Source: Mesorhizobium sp. ORS 3359
GTDB lineage: Bacteria > Pseudomonadota > Alphaproteobacteria > Rhizobiales > Rhizobiaceae
Assembly (NCBI GenBank): GCA_000824845.1
Contig: CCNC01000046.1
Span: 292,289-356,288, forward strand
Reading direction: 5' to 3'
DNA length: 64,000 bases
Shown here: in pieces, positions 1-11,419 of the stretch
Position numbering within the stretch: the first letter of the stretch is position 1
Layout of the letters: every line of letters starts with the position of its first letter
Translations under genes and position numbers: made by a program
The notes under the pieces: model-generated
The model's input: the letters and a program-made list of their open reading frames with translations, nothing else
Told to the model about the DNA's origin: nothing
Databases searched by the model: none

Positions 1-544
1 GCGCGAAGGGCAGCTTTTGGCTGACGATCAGGAAGGGGAAGTTCCACGGCGTGATGATCGAGACGACGCCGATCGGTTCGCGCAGCACGACGCCCAGCAT
101 ATCCTCGCCGAGATTGGCGTAGCTCTCGCCATGCAGCGTGCGGGCAAGCGAGGCGGCATAGCGCCAGATGTCGATCGCGCCGCCGATCTCGCCGCGCGCC
201 TGGGCGATCGGCTTGCCGGATTCCAGCGCATCGAGCCGGGCGATCTCCTCCAACCGGGCCTCGATCAGGTCCGCAGTCTTCAGCAGAACCGCGGCGCGTT
301 CTGACGCTTTCATGCGCGGCCATGGGCCTGTCTCGAAGGCCTTGTGCGCGGCCTGCACCGCTGCTTCCACTTCCGCCGCGCCGGCCTGGGCGTAACGCGA
401 CACCGCAAACCCGTGGCCGGGGCTCACGCGCTCGATCGTTCGGCCGTCGCGGGCGTCGACATGCTTGCCGTCAATCAGCAGCTTGTAGGCTTTCGGCGTT
501 TGAGACGCCTCGGCAGGCATGGCAATGTTGAGCGGTGCGTTCAT
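1..544 (-). CDS. aldehyde dehydrogenase, N-terminal part (runs off window)
   Basis: NAD(P)-dependent aldehyde dehydrogenase, oxidising an aldehyde to a carboxylate. The first 181 residues are present and the C-terminal two thirds, including the catalytic Cys, lie beyond base 1. The family motif TPWNFP is near residue 165, and the N-terminal block LIDGKHVDARDGRTIE with the following helices fits the NAD-binding half. It is the last visible gene of the minus-strand operon behind the CoA-transferase and enoyl-CoA hydratase genes, so it probably handles an aldehyde intermediate of the same route. The substrate cannot be told from this part. The start is the ATG at 544, ten bases after the hydratase stop. 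Confidence 0.9.
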   Translation of the reverse strand, partial: MNAPLNIAMPAEASQTPKAYKLLIDGKHVDARDGRTIERVSPGHGFAVSRYAQAGAAEVEAAVQAAHKAFETGPWPRMKASERAAVLLKTADLIEARLEEIARLDALESGKPIAQARGEIGGAIDIWRYAASLARTLHGESYANLGEDMLGVVLREPIGVVSIITPWNFPFLIVSQKLPFA

Positions 545-554
545 CGTTTCTTCT

Positions 555-1320
555 CTAGGATCTCGAAAAGGCCGGCTTCTGCTTGGCCTTGAAGGCGCCG
601 ACGCCGGCTTTGAGGTCGGCTGTCATCGCGATGAAGCCGCTGGCCAGCGCCTCGGTTGCGGCTGCGTCTTCCTCGCCCTCGGCAACGCCGATCATCAGCT
701 TGGCGGCCTCGGTCGCCAGCGGGCCGCGTTCGGCGATTTTTTCGGCCCAGGCCTTCGCTTCGTCGAAGGCCTTGCCGGTTTCGACGACGCGATCGACGAT
801 TCCATGCGCGAACGCTTCGGTCGCCAGGAAAATCTCGCCACCAATCGCCATCCGGCGCACGATTTGTGCGCCGAAGCGGCGTACGGCGCGCTGCGTGCCC
901 GACCATCCGGGCACGACGCCGATCGAGGTCTCGGGAAAACCGAGCTTCACCTTGGTTTCGGCGACGCGGAAGTCGCAGGCCGCGGCCAGTTCCAGGCCGC
1001 CACCCAGCGCATGGCCGGACAGCACCGCGATGGTCGGCTGCCTCAGCCGCGCCAGCCGGTCGAAGACGCGGTGGCCGTAGCGAACCCATTGCACCTGGAA
1101 ATCGGCGGCGCTTAGTTGCGCCCAGGCCTCGACGTCGCCGCCGGCGCAAAAGCCCTTGCCCTCGCCACGGATGAGCACGACGCGAACGCGCCCGGCCAGT
1201 TCCGCCTCGTCGAGCGCCGCTTCCAGCGCGCGCAGCATCGGGATGTCGAGCGCGTTGAACTTCTCCGGGCGGCGCAGCGTGAGGATGCCGATGGCGCCGT
1301 CCTGCTCGAAGGTGACGAGC

Positions 1321-1328
<8 letters not shown>
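555..1328 (-). CDS. enoyl-CoA hydratase/isomerase family protein
   Basis: A 257-residue crotonase-fold protein, a usual length for the family. It should hydrate or isomerise an acyl-CoA in the cytoplasm. The oxyanion-hole segments are visible as FCAGGDVEAW near residue 62 and LGGGLELAAACD near residue 105, followed by ETSIGVVPGWSGTQR around 130, the region that carries the catalytic acid in many hydratases. The chosen ATG at 1328 overlaps the CoA-transferase stop by 8 bases, which points to translational coupling. An upstream in-frame start at 1355 lies inside the CoA-transferase gene and is less likely. The neighbours suggest a CoA-thioester degradation route; the exact substrate is unknown. 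Confidence 0.9.
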
Positions 1329-4975
<3,647 letters not shown>

Positions 4976-5010
4976 CCTCGTTCTGTCCTCCACGGTTGAG
5001 CGAATTTTAT

Positions 5011-5035
5011 TGGAACGTTCTAATCACCGTTCCAA
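5011..5035. promoter_or_regulatory. probable LacI-family operator, regulator-proximal
   Basis: TGGAACGTTCTA is a near-perfect palindrome with the central CG typical of LacI-family sites. A half-site-like CCGTTCCAA follows directly. It lies 36 bases upstream of the regulator start, where binding would block the operon promoter. The assignment to this regulator is inferred from position and from the matching site near 5177. Confidence 0.7.
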
Positions 5036-5176
5036 ATTGGAGTCAACCGCGATTCCCGCGAGATCTGAAAATTTGATTGTTCTGGCTCAGAACTCCCGTC
5101 AATGCAAGCATTTCTTCACGGCGGGACTATGCCCTGCCGGCTCGAATCCCAAGCATCATATAGCTTCTTGATTTAT

Positions 5177-5188
5177 TGGAACGTTCCA
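5177..5188. promoter_or_regulatory. probable LacI-family operator, DUF993-proximal
   Basis: TGGAACGTTCCA is a perfect 12-bp palindrome sharing its core with the site at 5011. It ends 28 bases before the DUF993 start codon. Two matching sites about 165 bp apart in a divergent control region would allow looping by a tetrameric repressor (inference). Confidence 0.75.
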
Positions 5189-5216
5189 TTTATAGGAGCC
5201 GCAACGGGAGAGTTCC

Positions 5217-6371
5217 ATGGACATCATCTTGCCTGCGGCAAACGGCGACCGGATCAGCTACCGGCTCGTTGGCAAGCCGGTAGAGCCGAGCAGGAACGCG
5301 CATTTTTCGCGCATCGCCTATGCCGCCGCCCATGTCGTCGCCGACCCCATCGCCATGACCAATCCGTGGTCGCGGCCGGCGGTCGACTGGGACAAGACCA
5401 TGGCGTTCCGTCATCATCTGTGGCGGCTCGGCTTCCGCATCGCCGAGGCCATGGACACCTCGCAGCGCGGCATGGGTTTCGACTGGGCGAGCGCCAAGGA
5501 GTTGATTCGCCGCTCGGTGGCCGAGGCCAGAACAGTGCCGGGCGCCGATCTTGCTTCGGGGGCGGGGACCGATCATCTGGCGCCGGCGGCGGCCCAGACG
5601 CTCGACGACGTCATCGGCGCCTATGAGGAGCAATTCGCCTTCATCGAAGGCGAGGGCGGCAAGGCGATCATGATGGCGAGCCGGGCGCTGGCAGCGGTGG
5701 CAAAAGGGCCGGACGACTACGTCCGCGTCTATGATCGGATGCTCTCCCAGGCATCAGGCAAGGTGATCCTGCACTGGCTGGGCGACATGTTCGACCCGGC
5801 GCTCGGGGGCTATTGGGGCAGCAGCGATTTCGACGCGGCGCTCGACACGGTCGTGGCCATCATCGAGCGCCATGCGAGCAAGGTCGAGGGGATCAAGATA
5901 TCGCTGCTCGATGCCGGTAAGGAAGTGCAGTTGCGTGACCGGCTGCCCGAAGGTGTCGTGATGTTCACCGGCGACGACTTCAACTATCCCGAGCTGATCG
6001 CCGGCGACGGCAGGCGGCATTCGCACGCGCTGCTCGGCATCTTCGACGCCATCGCGCCCGTGGCCAATGCCGCGCTGGCGAAGCTGGCTGAAGGCGACAA
6101 GGCCGGCTATGACGCGCTGATGGCCCCGACCGTGCCGCTGTCGAGAAAAATCTTCGAGGCGCCGACCGAATACTATAAGGCCGGCATCGTCTTCATGGCC
6201 TGGCTGAACGGGCATCAGGACCATTTCACCATGGTCGGCGGCATGCAGTCGGCGCGCGGCATATGCCACTATGCGGACGTGTTCCGCCTCTCCGACCAGG
6301 CCGGCCTGCTGGCCGATCCCGACCTTGCCTCCGCCAGGATGAAGAGCCTGCTGGCGACGGCCGGCATCTGA
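5217..6371 (+). CDS. DUF993 protein, dihydrodipicolinate synthase-like fold
   Basis: A 384-residue protein recognised as the DUF993 family, which is annotated as distantly related to dihydrodipicolinate synthase/N-acetylneuraminate lyase TIM barrels. The segment VEGIKISLLD places a Lys near residue 226, where class I aldolases of this superfamily carry their Schiff-base Lys; this is an analogy, not proof. GGGAGAG precedes the ATG by 5 bases. It is divergent from the LacI operon with a shared operator region, so it is likely a C-C lyase or isomerase step of the same pathway. The reaction is not known to me. Confidence 0.85.
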   Translation: MDIILPAANGDRISYRLVGKPVEPSRNAHFSRIAYAAAHVVADPIAMTNPWSRPAVDWDKTMAFRHHLWRLGFRIAEAMDTSQRGMGFDWASAKELIRRSVAEARTVPGADLASGAGTDHLAPAAAQTLDDVIGAYEEQFAFIEGEGGKAIMMASRALAAVAKGPDDYVRVYDRMLSQASGKVILHWLGDMFDPALGGYWGSSDFDAALDTVVAIIERHASKVEGIKISLLDAGKEVQLRDRLPEGVVMFTGDDFNYPELIAGDGRRHSHALLGIFDAIAPVANAALAKLAEGDKAGYDALMAPTVPLSRKIFEAPTEYYKAGIVFMAWLNGHQDHFTMVGGMQSARGICHYADVFRLSDQAGLLADPDLASARMKSLLATAGI

Positions 6372-6463
6372 ACCGATCGCCCCGTGGCGATTTGCGTTCC
6401 GCAGGCAAACCTGTATTCGCTTGCCAAAATCGCGTTCCACCAAGGCGGACTACGGGTGAGCAG

Positions 6464-7228
6464 ATGGAAGTTCCCGGCTTGAGGGGGCGGGTGGCGGTCA
6501 TCACCGCGGCTGGCCAGAACATCGGCAGGGCAGTCGCCCTGGCGTTCGCTCGAGCGGGGGCGCACATCGTGATTACCGGCGGCAGCGATCTGGCCAAGAT
6601 CGAGGCCGTGGCGGATGAGGCGCGATCCTTAGGCGTCGAGGCGATGGCGTCCATCTGCGACGGCGCCGACGAGACTGCCATGAACGCCTTGATCGAAAGG
6701 GCGGTCGCGGAACTCGGCGGCGTCGACATCGCGGTATCCTGCGTGGGGATAAGACCGCATCAGCCGATCGCGGAGATCACCCTTCAGGACTGGCAGAAGG
6801 TGATGAACACCAATCTCGGATCGGCTTTCATCCTGACCCAGGCGGTGCTTCCGCACATGCGCAGGAGGAAGTATGGCCGCCTGCTTTACATGGCGGGCAC
6901 GGACGCCCTTTTCCCGCTGGCAAACAGGGCGCATGTGGTTGCCGCGAAGCACGGCATGCATGGCCTGGCGAAGGCCGTGGCGCTGGAATGTGGGCCGGAC
7001 GGGGTGACCGCCAACAGCATCGCGCCTGGATGGCTGGACACCGACCGAAACGCGGTGTGGTATCCCGATCTTGAGAAGACCTACGAGCATGTGAGAGCCA
7101 CGGTGCCGCTCAGGACGTTGGGGACCGCCGAGGACGTCGCCAATGCCTGTCTCTATCTCGCATCGGACATGGGCAAGTTCGTCACCGGACATTTGTTGCA
7201 CGTCAACGGCGGCGAGTTCATGGTGTAG
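6464..7228 (+). CDS. SDR family protein lacking the canonical catalytic Tyr
   Basis: A 254-residue short-chain dehydrogenase/reductase fold. The cofactor segment TAAGQNIGRA (family TGxxxGIG, here altered) is near residue 16, and the C-terminal NGGEF end is typical. Where the family has YxxxK it reads VVAAK (about residues 163-167), so the Lys is kept but the Tyr is replaced; the usual Ser-containing strand reads MAGTDAL. The Asn of the NNAG motif region is also changed (SCVGIRP). It may bind nucleotide without classical dehydrogenase chemistry. ATG 6464 has GGGTGAG just upstream. It follows the DUF993 gene by 92 bases and likely shares its transcript. Confidence 0.88.
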   Translation: MEVPGLRGRVAVITAAGQNIGRAVALAFARAGAHIVITGGSDLAKIEAVADEARSLGVEAMASICDGADETAMNALIERAVAELGGVDIAVSCVGIRPHQPIAEITLQDWQKVMNTNLGSAFILTQAVLPHMRRRKYGRLLYMAGTDALFPLANRAHVVAAKHGMHGLAKAVALECGPDGVTANSIAPGWLDTDRNAVWYPDLEKTYEHVRATVPLRTLGTAEDVANACLYLASDMGKFVTGHLLHVNGGEFMV

Positions 7229-7257
7229 GACCGCAATCGGCAAGGGAGCGCGTCGGC

Positions 7258-7551
7258 GTGAAGGGATACTGGCTCATCGTCGGAACCGAGATTTCGGACC
7301 AGGAGGCGCAGGCCGAATATAGCCGGCTCTGGAAGCCGATCGGCGAAAAACATCAGGCACGCACCAACACGACGAAGCAGCCGCCGCTGCTCGTCGAGGC
7401 GCGTGACGCCAAGCGCATGGTGCTTGTGGAATTTCCGTCGCTGGACATTGCCAAGGCCTGCTACGCCGACCCGGCCTATGAGGAAGCCATGCGCTTCGCG
7501 CTGAAGGCGTCGAATCGTACGCTCGTGATGTTTGAGGGGGATCTGGGGTAG
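7258..7551 (+). CDS. DUF1330 domain protein
   Basis: A 97-residue protein starting at GTG 7258, 29 bases after the SDR stop. The order of segments (GYWLIVGTEI at the start, LVEFPSLDIAKACYADPAYEEA in the middle, RTLVMFEG at the end) is that of the DUF1330 dimeric alpha/beta ferredoxin-like family. The biochemical role of this family is not defined. Position suggests that it belongs to the divergent arm of the LacI-controlled locus. Confidence 0.85.
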   Translation: MKGYWLIVGTEISDQEAQAEYSRLWKPIGEKHQARTNTTKQPPLLVEARDAKRMVLVEFPSLDIAKACYADPAYEEAMRFALKASNRTLVMFEGDLG

Positions 7552-7860
7552 CGTGCCGCTAGGCGCCAAACGCAGGGGATGTGTGCCGGCAGCGTCCTAA
7601 GTTTGTGAGAAGGATGGTGGGCGTGACAAGGATTGAACTTGTGACCGCGGCTATGTCAATGCAGCGCGTTCTCGGATTTCGTTGCAGAGTCCGCCGCAAA
7701 AGAACGTGAACCGAGCAAAAACATTCGAACATATCTGTGCCGCGACACGGTGGTGGCAAACTCCTAGCGCATTTCGAGGGGAAATAGCCTGAGTCAATCA
7801 AGCGCAACCTTCTTACGCGAAGCACGTTAGAACCCGGCTGATCGTCGGGGAGAGCGCGCA
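7552..7860. other. intergenic stretch holding the tRNA-Val relic
   Basis: Apart from the partial tRNA-Val copy I see no gene here. Codon use in the open frames is unlike the neighbours. Confidence 0.6.
7610..7664 (-). repeat. partial copy of tRNA-Val 3' half (distal att-like repeat)
   Basis: The first 37 bases match 9394-9430 exactly, covering the 3' flank, CCA end, acceptor strand and most of the T arm of the intact tRNA-Val. Similarity continues without gaps to about 7664 with mismatches. The 5' half of a tRNA is absent, so this is not a gene. Together with the intact tRNA it frames a 1.8-kb segment, as left by tRNA-targeted integration. Confidence 0.85.
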
Positions 7861-7968
7861 ATGGACAGAATCGGAAACCGCGGCAATGGTTTTGAGGCAT
7901 TTATGGTCTTCATGATCGGCCTCGCCGTGATAGGCGCTAGCATATCGATCTACGTCACCGGCCTCTAA
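7861..7968 (+). CDS. possible 35-residue single-span membrane peptide
   Basis: ATG 7861 opens a 35-residue frame whose second half (AFMVFMIGLAVIGASISIYV) is a continuous hydrophobic span after a short charged start. GGGGAGAG stands 5-12 bases upstream. Short membrane peptides like this are common in rhizobia but I do not recognise the family. It lies within the tRNA-Val relic island. Confidence 0.4.
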   Translation: MDRIGNRGNGFEAFMVFMIGLAVIGASISIYVTGL

Positions 7969-7985
7969 CAAGGCTCGCCAGACCG

Positions 7986-8174
7986 GTGGACTTCAGAAAA
8001 CTGACATGCCCGGTCTGCCAGGGCGGCGGCAGGGTGTTTGCATGCAGCCGGCGGAAGACGACGGGCGGAACCTGCTGCCCGACCGGCACTCACCAGCAAG
8101 GTTGCCCGGGGCGCACAGTTAGGTGCACCCCTTGCGAGGGAACCGGCATCAGAAGATCAGTGCTGGAAGATTAG
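7986..8174 (+). CDS. small cysteine-rich protein with DnaJ-type zinc motifs
   Basis: GTG 7986 opens a 62-residue frame. It has CPVCQGGG near residue 8 and CTPCEGTG near residue 48, the two CxxCxGxG repeats that in DnaJ bind zinc, with two more Cys pairs between. It has neither a J domain nor a membrane span. A small zinc-binding protein is plausible; function unknown. No strong ribosome site is seen, so it may also be a chance frame. Confidence 0.4.
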   Translation: MDFRKLTCPVCQGGGRVFACSRRKTTGGTCCPTGTHQQGCPGRTVRCTPCEGTGIRRSVLED

Positions 8175-8386
8175 CCGCTGGCGCCGCGGAACAGAATGCC
8201 GATTTCGGCTTCGGCCAGTGTGATCTGATAGCGCTGTTTGGATCTGTTCGAGTAGATGTCGTCAGCAATAATCGAGACTGTCACATCGCCGTTGTCGCTA
8301 ATCTGCACATCGTCGAGCCGCAGCGGCGCCGAGTATATGCATTTCGCTGATCCTTGCCTTCGCGCGGGCTGAGTAGATAGCCGCAT
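8171..8386 (-). CDS. hypothetical 71-residue protein
   Basis: The frame reads as a beta-rich domain with acidic turns (LRLDDVQISDNGDVTVSIIADDIYS) and ends ITLAEAEIGILFRGASG, which looks like real protein rather than an antisense shadow. No family is recognised. The true start may be internal to the listed frame because the first 15 residues are basic and uneven. It is convergent with the small zinc-motif frame and lies in the relic island. Confidence 0.4.
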   Translation of the reverse strand: MRLSTQPARRQGSAKCIYSAPLRLDDVQISDNGDVTVSIIADDIYSNRSKQRYQITLAEAEIGILFRGASG

Positions 8387-8837
8387 TTACGACATCCTCT
8401 GCTGTTGCAGGATACCGGGTGCAAGACGGATGCCAACCACTTCGGTCCCAAAATGGAGCAAGGCAACAGCCCGGAGACTGCAGAAACGCACAAGCCTACT
8501 CCCATCTTCCTCCTTATGGATACATGCCATGCAGTTCAGCACGGCCGTATATCTTCGTTAGCCGGTGAGTTGTTTTGAGTCCGAGCCCTCACTGGTCAGG
8601 CCCGGTGTGATTGCTGGCCTACCCCGTCAGCCTCCCGGGCCGCTCCCGGCCTCCGTCGCCGACTGCGGATGTACCAGCGGCGACGGAGCTGGCCCTTGGG
8701 CACTAGGTGAAACTGGCACTCATAAAGCTGGCGCCTCGGCCAGTTTCTCGATGGATAAAAATTTGGGACGTCCGTTCACGCTATCTAAATTAGATAGCCC
8801 TCATATTTGCGTGATCGGAAGTCAGGGCTTTTGAAAG
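8387..8837. other. intergenic stretch, no gene recognised
   Basis: Open frames here have compositions unlike proteins. The base content drops toward AT in the last 80 bases (around 8755-8810), which would fit a promoter for the pilin gene that follows; no exact boxes are claimed. Confidence 0.5.
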
Positions 8838-9014
8838 ATGAAACGGGTAGCGAGTTTTCTACGTGACGATTCCGGAGCAACGGCCATCGAGTATGGTTTG
8901 ATTGCAGCGCTTATCGCCTTGGGAATCATGGTTGGGGCAACCTCACTGGGCGGCGCGCTAAATGCCCAGTTTGTGTCGATTGCCACGACGCTTAACGGCG
9001 CCGGCTCACCGTGA
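8838..9014 (+). CDS. Flp/Fap-type pilin subunit
   Basis: A 58-residue type IVb (Flp) prepilin. The short basic leader MKRVASFLRDDSGATAIEYG contains the family core with the conserved Glu-Tyr pair, followed by a hydrophobic span (LIAALIALGIMVGATSLGGAL). Such proteins are cleaved by a prepilin peptidase and assembled into Tad pili. No tad/cpa genes are nearby, so this is an orphan copy inside the tRNA-Val relic island; it may be carried cargo or a remnant. Confidence 0.85.
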   Translation: MKRVASFLRDDSGATAIEYGLIAALIALGIMVGATSLGGALNAQFVSIATTLNGAGSP

Positions 9015-9398
9015 GGGTGCCCTAGGCTTTACGGACAGGGCGTCCAGCCATTCCGGTGTTCCAGTGTCACGGCGTGGTTCGTGAACTGCAGGTTCCGATC
9101 GTCTCGGCCGGCGGCGCGGAACTCGTGGCAGTAGATGATTTTCAGCAGATCCCAGTGCAGACAGGGCTGGTCCGGGCCGAACCGCCTGGCCAGCGCGGCG
9201 ACGTCAAGAACCGCGCGGCGCTGGCAGCCGAAGCAGTGGACCGAAAGGCCGTGCAGGCGGCCAGTTTGCCGCCCAGCGTGGCTTCTCATCCCCAAACCCC
9301 GGTGCGCACCGCTGTCGTGCCCGGCGGCGCGCTTTTTACACCCGTCGGGAGGTTTCTGTGCCACACGGCACAAGGGCTTAGCTAAGTTATTGAAAGGA
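9015..9398. other. intergenic stretch, no gene recognised
   Basis: Frames on both strands are open but overlap one another and none resembles a known family or has a good ribosome site. It ends at the tRNA-Val 3' flank. Confidence 0.5.
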
Positions 9399-9430
9399 TG
9401 GTGGGCGTGACAAGGATTGAACTTGTGACC
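9394..9430 (-). repeat. tRNA-proximal att-like repeat at tRNA-Val
   Basis: These 37 bases are identical to 7610-7646 and include the 3' end of tRNA-Val plus five flanking bases. This is the tRNA-side boundary of the relic island. Confidence 0.8.
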
Positions 9431-9473
9431 CCTGCAATGTCAATGCAGTGCTCTCCCGCTGAGCTACACGCCC
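9399..9473 (-). tRNA. tRNA-Val (GAC)
   Basis: A complete cloverleaf of 75 bases with encoded CCA. The acceptor strands GGGCGTG and CACGCCC pair fully, the anticodon stem CTGCA/TGCAG encloses TTGACAT giving anticodon GAC, and the T arm reads TCACAAGTTCAATCCTTGTCA-like pairing. It reads on the minus strand. A partial copy of its 3' half lies 1.78 kb downstream at 7610. Confidence 0.95.
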
Positions 9474-9600
9474 ATCCGACGCCGCGCATACACCACTTTT
9501 GATCCGGCACGTCAATAGCGGGAATGTGGAAAGACGGCTTCCGTTTGTCGCATCGGCGAAGCACCTGCCGATGCAGGGCCCGATCCGGGCCGGAGGCGGC

Positions 9601-9963
9601 TCAGGCGGCCTGCAGCATCTTCTCGACCTCGTTGACGAGATCGCGCAGGTGGAATGGCTTCGACAGCACCTTGGCGTCCTTGGGCGCCTTGGAATCGGGA
9701 TTAAGCGCGACGGCGGCGAAGCCGGTGATGAACATCACCTTGAGGTCGGGATCGATCTCGGTGGCGCGGCGGGCAAGCTCGATGCCGTCCATCTCCGGCA
9801 TGACGATGTCGGTCAGCAGCAGCGAGAAAGGCTCCTCGCGCAGCCGCTCATAGGCGCTGGCGCCATTGTCGAAATCGCTTACCTGGTAGCCGGCGCGTTC
9901 CAGCGCCTTGACGAGGAAGCGGCGCATATCGTCATCGTCTTCCGCCAGCAGAATGCGTGCCAT
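9601..9963 (-). CDS. cpdR: CpdR-type single-domain response regulator
   Basis: A 120-residue receiver domain with no output domain. The acidic pocket is EDDDD at residues 8-12, the phospho-acceptor Asp is in LLTDIVMPEMDG near residue 51, and the conserved Lys is in LSKPFHLRD near residue 104. The sequence is nearly colinear with CpdR1 of Sinorhizobium as I know it. In Caulobacter and rhizobia unphosphorylated CpdR directs ClpXP to the pole to degrade cell-cycle regulators such as CtrA, with phosphorylation by the CckA-ChpT relay. The start MARILLAED at 9963 is used; an ATG one codon earlier is equally possible. Confidence 0.95.
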   Translation of the reverse strand: MARILLAEDDDDMRRFLVKALERAGYQVSDFDNGASAYERLREEPFSLLLTDIVMPEMDGIELARRATEIDPDLKVMFITGFAAVALNPDSKAPKDAKVLSKPFHLRDLVNEVEKMLQAA

Positions 9964-10176
9964 CATGTCCCGTCCGAATCACCCACCCCAAGCCTGCCGC
10001 CGGGCTAGGCCGTTAACCATCCTGTATATGAGATGGAGCCGGTAAACATCAAGTGAATGAAGGGCATGCCAGATGCGGTTCGCAGCACGGTTTTGCCGCC
10101 TGAAATGCTGGACATGCCGCACGCAAGGTGGCAAGTTTTGCGTCATGACGCAGTGCTTCAGCCCGGTTCATAAAAA

Positions 10177-11070
10177 TTGAAGACGGCAGCCGAGGATTTT
10201 TCGGTCGTTCCACCCTTCGAAATCCGATCGGGCGCCGAGCAGCGCGTCCCTTTCCTGTTCAACTCGCCGCATAGCGGCCGCCACTATCCGGAGCGGTTCC
10301 TGGCCATGGCGCGGCTCGACCGCAACGCCATCCGCCGGTCGGAGGACTGCTATGTCGAGGAGCTGTTCGGCGGCGCCGTGCCGCTCGGCGCGCCGCTGCT
10401 GGCGGCGAACTTTCCGCGCGCTTATCTCGACGTCAACCGCGAGCCCTGGGAACTCGATCCGCGCATGTTCGCGGAGCCGGTGCCGTCCTTCTGCAATATC
10501 CGTTCGGCGCGTGTCGCCGGCGGGCTGGGCACCGTGCCGAAACTGGTCGGCGAGGGGCTCGACATCTATCCTGGACGGCTGCCTTTGTCCGAGGCCGTCG
10601 CGCGCATCGAAGCGGTGTACAAGCCTTACCACGAGACGCTGAAGCGGCTTTTGACCAGGACGCATGCCAGGTTCGGCTATGCCGTGCTGATCGACTGCCA
10701 TTCGATGCCGGCCTCGATCCGCGTCGGCGACAATGGCGTACGGCCCGACTTCATCATCGGCGACCGGTTCGGCATCTCGGCCTCGCCGGCGCTCACCGAG
10801 ATGGCGATCAGCCTGCTTGTCGGCATGGGCTACACGGTCGCGCACAACAAGCCCTATGCCGGAGGCTTCATCACCGAGCATTACGGCCGACCGGCGCGGC
10901 ATCTGCATGCGCTGCAGATCGAGGTCAATCGCGGGCTTTACATGGACGAGCGGACATTCCAGAAATCGGCCGGCTTCGACGCCCTGGCTTGCGACCTGAC
11001 CCGCTTCTCTGCCGATCTGATGTCGATGCCCGATCATCATTTCGTCGATTTGCCGCTTGCGGCGGAATGA
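10177..11070 (+). CDS. N-formylglutamate amidohydrolase
   Basis: A 297-residue enzyme of the N-formylglutamate deformylase family, releasing glutamate and formate at the end of one histidine degradation route. Family marks include FNSPHSGRHYP near residue 30, the pair RSEDCYVEELF near 55, LIDCHSMP near 172 and the terminal QIEVNRGLYMDE near 245. The frame has no ATG near its beginning; TTG 10177 is the likely start, and no clear ribosome site is seen. The histidinol-phosphatase gene follows 350 bases downstream on the same strand. Confidence 0.9.
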   Translation: MKTAAEDFSVVPPFEIRSGAEQRVPFLFNSPHSGRHYPERFLAMARLDRNAIRRSEDCYVEELFGGAVPLGAPLLAANFPRAYLDVNREPWELDPRMFAEPVPSFCNIRSARVAGGLGTVPKLVGEGLDIYPGRLPLSEAVARIEAVYKPYHETLKRLLTRTHARFGYAVLIDCHSMPASIRVGDNGVRPDFIIGDRFGISASPALTEMAISLLVGMGYTVAHNKPYAGGFITEHYGRPARHLHALQIEVNRGLYMDERTFQKSAGFDALACDLTRFSADLMSMPDHHFVDLPLAAE

Positions 11071-11419
11071 CGGCGCGCCCGAGTTCTTGATAAACGCAAT
11101 TCCGGACGGAAAACCGCCTCACGCTTTTCCTGGAATTGCTCGAAAAAAAGACCGCATCGTTTTCACGACACGGTCGAAGTCTAGGGAGGAAACGCCCAAG
11201 GAGGGCATGGACAGGAAAACCTGTCCGATGACAAAATTATTGTGCGGCGCACAAATGTCAATCGACAGCTGGGTTTTTTAATTCAATATGATGTGGAAAT
11301 TCCGCTTCGGCGGATCAGTTGTGGCATAACGGCAACAGAAAGCGGGCGCCTGACCGGTCTTCAGCGCGCCTGTTCTGCGAGAAATAGCGGCTGGCAAGAG
11401 CCGCGATGGGGAGAGCGAC
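11071..11419. other. intergenic stretch with repeat and hairpin
   Basis: Holds the family A repeat and, at 11209-11226, a perfect 7-bp hairpin GGACAGG-AAAA-CCTGTCC without a T run, so it is not a clear terminator. No gene is seen. Confidence 0.6.
11094..11140. repeat. rhizobial intergenic palindromic repeat, family A copy 1
   Basis: A 47-bp imperfect inverted repeat bounded by GCAATTCC and GGAATTGC. A close copy lies at 13404-13450. Repeats of this form are scattered in Mesorhizobium intergenic regions (recalled knowledge). Confidence 0.7.

Noticed and set aside
7610..7664. Second tRNA-Val gene
   Set aside because: Only the 3' half is recognisable and the anticodon region has diverged.
8565..8834. 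89-codon frame upstream of the Flp pilin
   Set aside because: Biased Gly/Pro/Ser composition, no ribosome site and no family resemblance.
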